A stretch of DNA of 64,000 nucleotides, taken from positions 61,301 to 125,300 of the IMG/VR virus record IMGVR_UViG_3300008111_000027; one strand, given 5' to 3'. Origin of the DNA: a virus. A program made the translations under genes and the position numbers. Below, one piece after another: positions 58,278 through 64,000 of the stretch (positions are counted from its first letter, which is position 1; the number at the start of each line of letters is the position of its first letter). The notes beneath the pieces were generated by a model, which was not told where the DNA came from, did not search any database, and was given only the letters and a program-made list of their open reading frames with translations.

Positions 58278-58349
58278 GCGATAGTCGTATAACGGTTATT
58301 ATACCACCTTGCCAAGGTGGGGACGATGGTTCAATTCCATTCTGTCGCT
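58278..58349 (+). tRNA. tRNA-Gly(GCC)
   Basis: 72 nt. Acceptor GCGATAG/CTGTCGC, anticodon arm CCACC-TTGCCAA-GGTGG (GCC). Confidence 0.93.
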
Positions 58350-58396
58350 CACTTTTATCGGACAACCAATATTTATTATTACATAATGGTTGTCCA

Positions 58397-58801
58397 ATGA
58401 GAAATAGAGAAAAAAAAGAAAAACAATGTTTGAATTGTGGTTGTGAAATTCCTAATAGGAATCTTTACTGTAATAATAAGTGTCAATTCGAATATCAAAG
58501 AAAAAATATTTTCAAATCTTTAGAGGAAAATAATTTTGAAAGATATACAAGATGTGACACAATCCACGAGATAACAAAAAAATATTTGATAGAAAAATTT
58601 GGTGAAAAATGTATGGTTTGTGAATGGGATAAAGTGAATGAACATACAGGGATAGTCCCAATCCAAATTAATCATATAGATGGTAACCCACATAATCATG
58701 ATTTATCAAATGTTGAGTTACTCTGTCCTAACTGTCATTCTTTAACAGAATTTTTTGGTCGAAGAGGTAAGGGTAGGAAATGGAGATATCAAAGTAAGTA
58801 G
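58397..58801 (+). CDS. HNH endonuclease with N-terminal zinc ribbon
   Basis: The product has 134 residues. N-terminal CLNCGCEIPNRNLYCNNKC is a zinc ribbon of the kind seen in phage homing HNH proteins; residues 73-120 carry CMVCEW, then IQINHIDGNPHNHDLSNVELLCPNCHSL, the HNH catalytic region (N-H-I-D-G, then N..LLCPNCH). It cuts double-stranded DNA. Free-standing HNH genes in phage tRNA arrays often spread themselves and neighbouring DNA. It is bordered by tRNA-Gly genes of different anticodons, which could mark its insertion. Confidence 0.85.
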   Translation: MRNREKKEKQCLNCGCEIPNRNLYCNNKCQFEYQRKNIFKSLEENNFERYTRCDTIHEITKKYLIEKFGEKCMVCEWDKVNEHTGIVPIQINHIDGNPHNHDLSNVELLCPNCHSLTEFFGRRGKGRKWRYQSK

Positions 58802-58860
58802 ACCTTAAAAAGGGCCCTTCCGTTGCGTACGAAAACGGCTTGTTGGGCCCGGGTCTACCT
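58800..58860 (+). ncRNA. Long nested hairpin after the HNH gene (spacer H)
   Basis: GTAGACC/GGTCTAC, GGGCCC/GGGCCC and CCGTT/AACGG nest into one long hairpin that begins at the HNH stop codon. It could be the HNH terminator, a nuclease-associated site or a stable RNA. Confidence 0.5.
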
Positions 58861-58865
58861 TTTAA

Positions 58866-58937
58866 GCGAATATCGTATAACGGTCATTACTTCAGACTTC
58901 CAATCTGAAGATGCCAGTTCGATTCTGGCTATTCGCT
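58866..58937 (+). tRNA. tRNA-Gly(UCC)
   Basis: 72 nt. Acceptor GCGAATA/TATTCGC, anticodon arm TCAGA-CTTCCAA-TCTGA (UCC). Confidence 0.95.
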
Positions 58938-58942
58938 CATAT

Positions 58943-59013
58943 TGCCCTTTCGTCTAATGGCAGGACATGTGGTTTTGGTCCACAGTGTGGAGGTTCGAAT
59001 CCTTCAGGGGCAA
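58943..59013 (+). tRNA. tRNA-Gln(UUG)
   Basis: 71 nt. Acceptor TGCCCTT/AGGGGCA, anticodon arm TGTGG-TTTTGGT-CCACA (UUG). Confidence 0.95.
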
Positions 59014-59034
59014 CTAATCAATTCCAATATAACA

Positions 59035-59120
59035 GGAAGGTTACCCAAGTTGGTGAAGGGGTCAGTTTGCTAAACTGATAGGGTGTCACAGCCGCGAGGG
59101 TTCGAGCCCCTCACCTTCCG
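59035..59120 (+). tRNA. tRNA-Ser(GCU)
   Basis: 86 nt. Acceptor GGAAGGT/ACCTTCC, discriminator G, anticodon arm TCAGT-TTGCTAA-ACTGA (GCU), long variable arm. It is the last tRNA of the array. Confidence 0.95.
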
Positions 59121-59147
59121 CAGAGTACTTATAGAATATAGAATGGT

Positions 59148-59609
59148 ATGCAAAAATTTAGAACATTGTACGGAACACCTATAACCGACGTTATAGATTA
59201 CATCAAAGATTATTTGGTGGATAAATCTGATGTGGAGATACTGATTGGTTCAGATTCACAATCGTTTAGTAATTCCAAAACGGTTTACGGGGTGGTTATT
59301 GCACTTTACACAAAAGGTAAGGGTGCACACGTATTGTGCACTAAAGACACAACACCATTTGAAAAAGATACATCAAGTAGACTAATGACTGAAGTGTGGA
59401 AGGCGGTTGAAGTTGCTGAACACTTGAGAAACAATGGTTTACCAAAAGCCACTTGGATTGATATTGACCTTAATCCTGACCCCAAATACAAATCAAATAA
59501 GGTTTTGAGACAAGCCGTTGGTTTGGTTGAGGGCATGGGGTACAAGGTTAGATACAAACATGCGGGCGCTATGGTTACTTACAGTGCCAACCATTTAGTA
59601 AGGATTTAA
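59148..59609 (+). CDS. RNase H-like protein of the YkuK/DUF458 family
   Basis: The product has 153 residues. ILIGSDSQSFSNSKTVYGVVIALYTKG opens an RNase H-like sheet (D36 in GSDSQ); DIDLNPDPKYKSNKV and AVGLVEGMGYKVRYKHAGA...YSANHLVR complete the YkuK pattern. The family is predicted to be a nuclease of unknown substrate. It is 27 bp after the last tRNA and may be cotranscribed with the array. Confidence 0.75.
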   Translation: MQKFRTLYGTPITDVIDYIKDYLVDKSDVEILIGSDSQSFSNSKTVYGVVIALYTKGKGAHVLCTKDTTPFEKDTSSRLMTEVWKAVEVAEHLRNNGLPKATWIDIDLNPDPKYKSNKVLRQAVGLVEGMGYKVRYKHAGAMVTYSANHLVRI

Positions 59610-59640
59610 AAATTTTTTTTGATTTTTTTTAAAAAAAACT

Positions 59641-59670
59641 TTGTTTTTAGAAAAAGTGTGCATATCTTTG
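59641..59670 (+). promoter_or_regulatory. Host-type promoter of the TerD-domain gene
   Basis: TTG (59641-59643), 19-nt spacer, TATCTTTG (59663-59670), exact -7 match, 36 nt before the ATG at 59707. Confidence 0.7.
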
Positions 59671-59706
59671 TACCACTACAATAAATTACAACATTAATAC
59701 GACATT

Positions 59707-61779
59707 ATGACAACAAGGAATTTAGCAGCATTTCAAAAAGGTTTGGTATGTTCACCAAACGACGGTCAAGATAATAGAATCGCTGTAGCGACCGTACAAT
59801 CCCACTTAATGCAATGGGGTTACATGTTAGACGAAGATGCTTTCTTCGCGTTATCCAAATCAGATTTATCGTTTATTCAAAACTTCAATGACGAGGTATT
59901 GAATCATTTGAAAAATGTAATGGGGGGTAATCGTAATTACCAACCACTATATAAGAATTTCCCACAAGAAGTGATGGTTATGTCCGACTTCGAATTGTAT
60001 ATGAACGCAATTATACACTATTGGAGTAACGGTCAATGGGAACCATCAACTCATACTTATGAAAAAGAAATCAAGTTTGAGAAAATCAAATACAACTTGA
60101 TTAAGTATGGTACTTCTGAAAGATTCTCAAAAATCTTCACTGACTTGGTATCAATCAACACATCATTAACACCTCAAGACCTTGAGATTGTTAAATGGTT
60201 TGTATCAAGTGGTGAAACATTGATTTTTCCTGACACAATTCCTTTCAAAGAGAATTTGTGTACACTCGCGGGAATGGGAATCGAGGGATTACCAGTAAAG
60301 ACTTCAACCGACGTTTTAAGAATAGCCGTTCATCTTTCAGGTGGAGACATCAGTTTACCTAAAGTTCCTGAAAAGGAAATTAGACTAAACAGATGGTCTT
60401 CTACCAAAGGAGTAAATCCTGAAAGAGAAAAGTTCAAATTCAAGAAATTCACTCGTAAAGAGAGAAAATACATCTTGGGTTTACTTGAGAACACAAACTG
60501 TGACCCAAGAGAAATGGTTTTAAGAGACCAACGATGGGTTCGTTTAGGTGAAATCTTACACCCGGGTGAGTATAAAAACCAATTCCCTAAATCTTTTGAC
60601 GCGTTCAATAAGATTAGAAACGAGAAAGTTAAATCTTGGTTCTCTCTTGTAAATGAAGGTTTCAATAAAGGTATAGAGAATGGTTTGAGAGTATTGTCTC
60701 AAAGACCCGGTGAATTCTCTCGTCGATTAGATTGGTTGGTTCGTACATATCCACAAGATATTGAAACAATCATGAAATTCTTCGGAGAAGCGGTAAAAGG
60801 TACATCGAACAAAGTATTGTTTGAAGTTTACACTCACTTTGAAGGTCGTACTGAACCTAAAACAAATAGGTCGGTTATGATTAAAGGAGCGAGAAAACGT
60901 ACCGAATTACCATCACTACCAGCAATCCCTAAAGAGATTGTGGAAACCATCCACTCTAAATTATTTGAAACACTTAGAGATAAGTTTTCATTAATGGAAT
61001 CTTTGGGTAACTGTTGGATTGATGAGGAATTAAAAAAGATTCCTCTCCCAACCAACATGAGAAGTATGAACTTCTCAACCAAACCCATCATTAGAGGTCA
61101 GCGAGTTCCACTCGATAACCCTGATGCAAAAGTTATTAGACCATTTGTTCATTGGATGGACAAGCGTGGTTCTGAAGACTTGGATTTGAGTGTTACATTT
61201 GTTGGTGAGAAAGTGTCAGAAGTACTATCTTTCAGTAATTTGAGAGTCGGTAATTCTTGTCACTCGGGGGATGTGAGACACAGACAGGGTCCTTGTGCGG
61301 AGTACATCGACATCGACATTAAAGATGCGTTAAGTCGTGGATTCAAGTACGGAGTCATTGATGTGAGAAACTACAATGGAGGTACATTAAGTTCACTTGA
61401 AACATCCTTTGGTATCATGGAGAGAGAACACCCTGAATCAAATAAAACGTGGTTACCTGAGACAATTTCAAATTGTCAATCATTAGAATCTGAGTCATCA
61501 AACACTTTGATTGCGATTATTGACTTTGAAACCAAAGAGTACATCATGTTGGACATTGATTCAAGTGGTTTTGTAACCGCCAGGAGCGACTTCAAAAACA
61601 CCCTTAAAGTAATTCAACAATACGCTGAGTTACCAAAAGTAAGTGTTTATGACCTTATTCTTCTACACGTAGAAGGTCGAGGAAAACAAGTTACTCTTGA
61701 CGAGAATGTGGATACACATTTCAAGTACGAGGACTTCTGTTACTCTTATGAAGAGACAGGTAAATTGATGGGTGTCTAA
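59707..61779 (+). CDS. Large protein with C-terminal TerD-like domain
   Basis: The product has 690 residues. Residues about 478-660 follow the TerD pattern: WMDKRGSEDLDLSVTF (DLDLS at 491-495), SNLRVGNSCHSGDVR, AEYIDIDIKDAL, YGVIDVRNYNGG, FGIMERE, and IAIIDFETKEYIMLDID. TerD domains bind calcium and belong to stress/phage-resistance (tellurite) gene sets. Residues 1-440 are helical (with YILGLLENTNCDPREMVLRDQRWVRLGEILHPG) and not assigned. The gene has a strong host-type promoter, so it is probably early. A perfect 9-bp hairpin overlaps its stop codon. Confidence 0.65.
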   Translation: MTTRNLAAFQKGLVCSPNDGQDNRIAVATVQSHLMQWGYMLDEDAFFALSKSDLSFIQNFNDEVLNHLKNVMGGNRNYQPLYKNFPQEVMVMSDFELYMNAIIHYWSNGQWEPSTHTYEKEIKFEKIKYNLIKYGTSERFSKIFTDLVSINTSLTPQDLEIVKWFVSSGETLIFPDTIPFKENLCTLAGMGIEGLPVKTSTDVLRIAVHLSGGDISLPKVPEKEIRLNRWSSTKGVNPEREKFKFKKFTRKERKYILGLLENTNCDPREMVLRDQRWVRLGEILHPGEYKNQFPKSFDAFNKIRNEKVKSWFSLVNEGFNKGIENGLRVLSQRPGEFSRRLDWLVRTYPQDIETIMKFFGEAVKGTSNKVLFEVYTHFEGRTEPKTNRSVMIKGARKRTELPSLPAIPKEIVETIHSKLFETLRDKFSLMESLGNCWIDEELKKIPLPTNMRSMNFSTKPIIRGQRVPLDNPDAKVIRPFVHWMDKRGSEDLDLSVTFVGEKVSEVLSFSNLRVGNSCHSGDVRHRQGPCAEYIDIDIKDALSRGFKYGVIDVRNYNGGTLSSLETSFGIMEREHPESNKTWLPETISNCQSLESESSNTLIAIIDFETKEYIMLDIDSSGFVTARSDFKNTLKVIQQYAELPKVSVYDLILLHVEGRGKQVTLDENVDTHFKYEDFCYSYEETGKLMGV

Positions 61780-61791
61780 ACCCACCCATCA
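61766..61791 (+). other. Hairpin over the TerD-gene stop codon
   Basis: TGATGGGTG/CACCCATCA, 9 bp with an 8-nt loop containing the stop, no T-run. Immediately followed by boxA-like element 3. Confidence 0.55.
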
Positions 61792-61806
61792 GTTCTTTGA
61801 AATATT
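61792..61806 (+). promoter_or_regulatory. boxA-like element 3
   Basis: GTTCTTTGAAATATT, directly after the hairpin at 61766-61791, at the head of the 440-nt non-coding stretch. Confidence 0.5.
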
Positions 61807-62244
61807 ATATGTGGCTATGTGAGCCATTGAGAGGATAGTCAACTGTCCATTACATCAAACCACGGAGTGGTTCTGTTTTGGACCTTAGCGGTGACAAAAG
61901 TATCAATGCAAACGTCTTACTTCTAACACACAACTATCAGATACATCGTTAGACACACAATCTCCACATAACTTCTTAGACGGCTATGTATTGGGTTACT
62001 TCTATCAAACAATTGGATGTTAAACCACCCGCACTCTTTCCGTTAATCATCTTAAGTGGCTATCTATCAACTTACTTCTAAAATTTAAGCTAAAAATCAA
62101 AAATCAGTTGTAGTCTTTCCACTTTTAAAATACACATGGCTATGTGTTCAGTTACTTCTACTTTGACTATTAATCAAAACCAATTACTGACACAGTTTCC
62201 ATTTTTTAAAAACAACAAAATAAACAACATTTAAAACAACAATT
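61807..62244 (+). repeat. Non-coding stretch with dispersed GGCTATGT...TTACTTCTA repeats
   Basis: There is no ORF. A 24-nt unit occurs at 61982-62005, 62058-62081 and 62138-62161 (GGCTAT then six to eight variable bases, then TTACTTCTA), spaced 76 and 80 nt. Partial copies: GGCTATGT at 61813 and TTACTTCTA at 61917. Some copies are inside small stems (ACACAT-GGCT-ATGTGT; AAGT...ACTT). Likely a structured 5' leader of the next gene or a set of small RNAs. Confidence 0.55.
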
Positions 62245-62691
62245 ATGTCAACAAAGACCACCGATGAAAAAGTAAAAGAACTATTTGATTTAGTTCAAAG
62301 TAAAAAATTAGCAATTGAAAAAGCCGAAAGGCCTTGTTGGAAAACCAGTGGTAACTTCGGTTACTCAGCAAATTCCGCACATGACAGAACATCGATTCCA
62401 ACTATTACAGATGTACGTAAAATCGTAGAGATGTACGCATTTCTTATGGAAAGAAAAGATAAATCCGAATCTGCAGCCAAAGAACTTGGTGTGAATTATA
62501 AATTCACTTGGTTAGGATTTACTGTCGATGAGTGGAAAGACGATTTTCAAACAAGAGTTAATCAAATTTCAATTCAAGAAAAACGTAAAGAACTTTCTGA
62601 AATCGAATCTCGTTTGAACTCATTAATTTCACCAGAATTAAAAGCTCAAATGGAATTGGAAGCAATTACAGAGTTACTTAACGAAAAGTAA
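62245..62691 (+). CDS. Small partner protein of the TerD-domain gene
   Basis: The product has 148 residues. MSTKTTDEKVKELFDLVQSKKLAIEKAERPCWKTSGNFGYS...IPTITDVRKIVEMYAFLMERKDKSESAAKELG, then FTWLGFTVDEWKDDFQTRVNQI and a Leu/Glu-rich closing helix. It is soluble and mostly helical. Not a named family to me, though I recall similar proteins beside TerD-type genes in bacteria. It follows the repeat-bearing leader and is ended by a terminator, so it may be separately regulated. Confidence 0.6.
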   Translation: MSTKTTDEKVKELFDLVQSKKLAIEKAERPCWKTSGNFGYSANSAHDRTSIPTITDVRKIVEMYAFLMERKDKSESAAKELGVNYKFTWLGFTVDEWKDDFQTRVNQISIQEKRKELSEIESRLNSLISPELKAQMELEAITELLNEK

Positions 62692-62694
62692 TTT

Positions 62695-62714
62695 CTTGGT
62701 TTTTTGAAACCAAG
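62695..62714 (+). other. Short hairpin after the partner gene
   Basis: CTTGGTTT/AAACCAAG with a TTTG loop, 4 nt after the stop. It precedes the stronger terminator at 62751. Confidence 0.5.
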
Positions 62715-62750
62715 TGGTGGAGTCGAACCGTAAAACCGGTCGTCCCGAGG

Positions 62751-62780
62751 AAGGGTTGGGTAACCGACCCTTTCTTTTTT
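62751..62780 (+). terminator. Intrinsic terminator
   Basis: AAGGGTTGG/CCGACCCTT stem with a GTAA loop, then TTTCTTTTTTT. Confidence 0.85.
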
Positions 62781-62807
62781 TGAATATTTTTTAGTATATT
62801 TACATAT

Positions 62808-63527
62808 ATGAGAATTGTTTGTATATCCGACACCCATTCCTTACATGAAGGAATGTTATATAACATCCCAAATGGGGATATATTAATCCATGCTGGTGAT
62901 TGTACAAACGTCGGTCGACAAAACGAGGTGAGAGAGTTTATTGAATGGTTTCAAAACATTGAAGGTTTTACCTATAAAATTTTCATTGCGGGTAATCATG
63001 ATTTTGCGTTTGAAAGGGAACCAACATGGTTAAATTTATATTTGGACCCAAACATATTGGCGGAACATAATGTTACATATTTGGAAGACGGTGAATTAGA
63101 AATAGTTAGTTCGGAATTTTCAAGACCTATAAAAATATATGGTTCACCATGGCAACCTGAATTTTTTGATTGGGCATTCAACTTACCAAGAAATGGGGAT
63201 GTCTTGAAATCGAGATGGGATGACATACCTAACAATACTGACATATTAATTACTCACGGTCCACCACATGGAATTAGAGATTTTACACCTAATAACTTAC
63301 AGGTTGGATGTGAATTATTAAGAGAACGTGTTGAAGTTTTAAAACCACTTTTACATGTTTTTGGTCATATACATGGTGCTTATGGTATTGTGGAAATGAA
63401 TGATACTGTATTTGTAAATGCATCAACGTGTACTGAAAGGTATCAACCAATAAATAAACCATGGGTTTTTGATTTAACAGAAATTGATGGTATATTTACA
63501 ATAAATTTTATAGACGAAGAAAATTAA
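62808..63527 (+). CDS. Calcineurin-like metallophosphoesterase
   Basis: The product has 239 residues. All metal-binding motifs are present: CISDTHS (D8, H10), HAGDC (D31), AGNHDF (N63, H64), ILITHGPP and FGHIHGAYG. The pattern and length match the MPPED-type small phosphoesterases that hydrolyse phosphodiesters such as cyclic nucleotides or 2',3'-cyclic ends. A role in RNA 3'-end healing or in destroying host signalling nucleotides is possible; the sequence does not decide. It is followed directly by the tmRNA promoter. Confidence 0.9.
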   Translation: MRIVCISDTHSLHEGMLYNIPNGDILIHAGDCTNVGRQNEVREFIEWFQNIEGFTYKIFIAGNHDFAFEREPTWLNLYLDPNILAEHNVTYLEDGELEIVSSEFSRPIKIYGSPWQPEFFDWAFNLPRNGDVLKSRWDDIPNNTDILITHGPPHGIRDFTPNNLQVGCELLRERVEVLKPLLHVFGHIHGAYGIVEMNDTVFVNASTCTERYQPINKPWVFDLTEIDGIFTINFIDEEN

Positions 63528-63536
63528 CTATCTTTG
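63506..63536 (+). promoter_or_regulatory. Host-type promoter of the tmRNA gene
   Basis: Exact -7 TATCTTTG at 63529-63536; the -33 position holds TTTTA rather than TTTG (19-nt spacing), so weaker. Overlaps the end of the phosphoesterase gene. Confidence 0.5.
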
Positions 63537-63540
63537 TCCT

Positions 63541-63554
63541 GTTCTTTGACTTAT
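63541..63554 (+). promoter_or_regulatory. boxA-like element 4
   Basis: GTTCTTTGACTTAT, ending right at the tmRNA 5' end. Confidence 0.5.
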
Positions 63555-63953
63555 GGGGGTGTATGGAATCGATTGGCGTACATATGGTAAATGGGCACGT
63601 AGTCAGACTTCATCTATGACTTTAATCCATGGTGGAAATTTTTAAGCGGCAACGTTTACAACAACATGGAAGTAGCAGGTCTTCTTGCAACTTCTAAAGT
63701 TGCGGCCTAATTGGTCGTAACTGACGGGTCGATGGACACATAACCTTGGAACAGAAGTCCTTACGGTGTGATACCACCTTAGAGTGTCAAAGGTCTCGTT
63801 CAGAGTGCTACCTATTAAAGTGAACTCGACACAGTTGATGGTAACGATGTCAAAATAGGAACCACCTATTTGTCGGTTATGAATAATCGAATAAACGTGT
63901 AGTCCATTTATGGTATTGCGAGCAAGACGCGGGTTCGAAACCCGCCACCTCCA
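63555..63953 (+). ncRNA. ssrA: Transfer-messenger RNA (tmRNA)
   Basis: About 399 nt. The 5' end GGGGGTG...TGGAATCGATTGGCG and the 3' end ...GCGGG-TTCGAAA-CCCGC-CACCTCC-A form the tRNA-like domain (7-bp acceptor, one G-U; perfect T arm). The tag frame starts at GGC (63648) after TTTTTAAGC and reads GNVYNNMEVAGLLATSKVAA, stop at 63708, ending VAA as proteolysis tags do. Two to three pseudoknot-sized stems follow. CCA is not encoded. tmRNA rescues stalled ribosomes and tags the unfinished protein; here it is phage-encoded behind its own promoter and boxA-like element. Confidence 0.88.
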
Positions 63954-63961
63954 CAAAAAAG

Positions 63962-63990
63962 AAACCCACCAATTGGTGGGTTTTTTTGTT
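63962..63990 (+). terminator. Intrinsic terminator of the tmRNA
   Basis: AAACCCACC-AATT-GGTGGGTTT, 9-bp stem, followed by TTTTG. Confidence 0.88.
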
Positions 63991-64000
63991 TATTCTTTAG

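Noticed and set aside
53102-59140. CRISPR array
   Set aside because: Repeating stems are tRNA T arms (GGTTCGA-type), not equal-length repeats with spacers.
61807-62244. tRNA-like genes in the repeat region
   Set aside because: No T loop or anticodon arm could be drawn.
63642-63956. Minus-strand 104-residue ORF
   Set aside because: Lies antisense across the tmRNA.

Overview
The window is AT-rich, densely packed, almost entirely without host housekeeping genes, and carries a T4-type virion set: terminase large subunit (33492-35267), portal (31631-33439), prohead protease (29451-30134), a scaffold fused to a gp23-like capsid protein (26483-29370), a gp5-like baseplate OB-fold protein (21182-22741), a family B DNA polymerase (2144-5041) and a gp55-like late sigma factor (17931-18629). 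I read it as part of a large T4-like myovirus genome. The host is probably a member of the Bacteroidota. The reasons are promoters of the TTTG-N19/20-TAnnTTTG type, a Bacteroidota-type ribosomal protein bS21, a DUF4494-like protein, and a secreted protein ending in a type IX secretion (T9SS) sorting domain.

Layout. 1-969: left-edge gene, cut by the window. 1-8.3 kb: a virion protein, DNA polymerase and a run of leftward tail or fibre-like proteins. 8.4-25.6 kb: a long rightward block mixing virion proteins with three glycosyltransferases, dUTPase, PhoH, the late sigma factor and baseplate proteins. 25.6-39.9 kb: a leftward morphogenesis block (dCMP deaminase, capsid, protease, portal, terminase, acidic accessory proteins), interrupted only by rightward bS21. 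40-44.6 kb: ClpA/B-type ATPase, then an RNA-repair operon of kinase, RNA ligase 1 and a cyclic-phosphate-processing receiver. 44.6-53.1 kb: a leftward cassette of signal-peptide and membrane proteins, including CsgG-like, T9SS-sorted, C-type-lectin-like and beta-barrel-like proteins and a holin candidate. 53.2-59.1 kb: an array of 26 tRNAs plus one tRNA 3' fragment, covering 19 amino acids and including an initiator tRNA, interleaved with small genes and compact structured RNAs. 59.1-63.5 kb: an RNase H-like protein, a TerD-domain protein with a small partner, and a metallophosphoesterase. 63.55-63.95 kb: a tmRNA.

Regulation. Two promoter classes are visible. An 8-bp element, TATTTATA, lies 3-30 nt upstream of many virion genes in the sense orientation, often so close that the mRNA should be leaderless or nearly so; it is the obvious candidate target of the gp55-like sigma factor. 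Host-type promoters precede the tRNA array, the RNA-repair operon, the TerD gene and the tmRNA. Four copies of a boxA-like element, GTTCTTTGA(A/C), sit in the tRNA/tmRNA/TerD region, three of them directly after a promoter.

How it fits together. The phage appears to bring much of its own translation support (tRNAs, initiator tRNA, tmRNA, bS21) plus an RNA-repair module that could restore cleaved tRNAs. It also carries an envelope-directed secretion cassette whose purpose I cannot assign. The capsid gene is interrupted by one frameshift, and another gene (15229-15909) has a suspicious 106-bp overlap. Both may be sequence errors.
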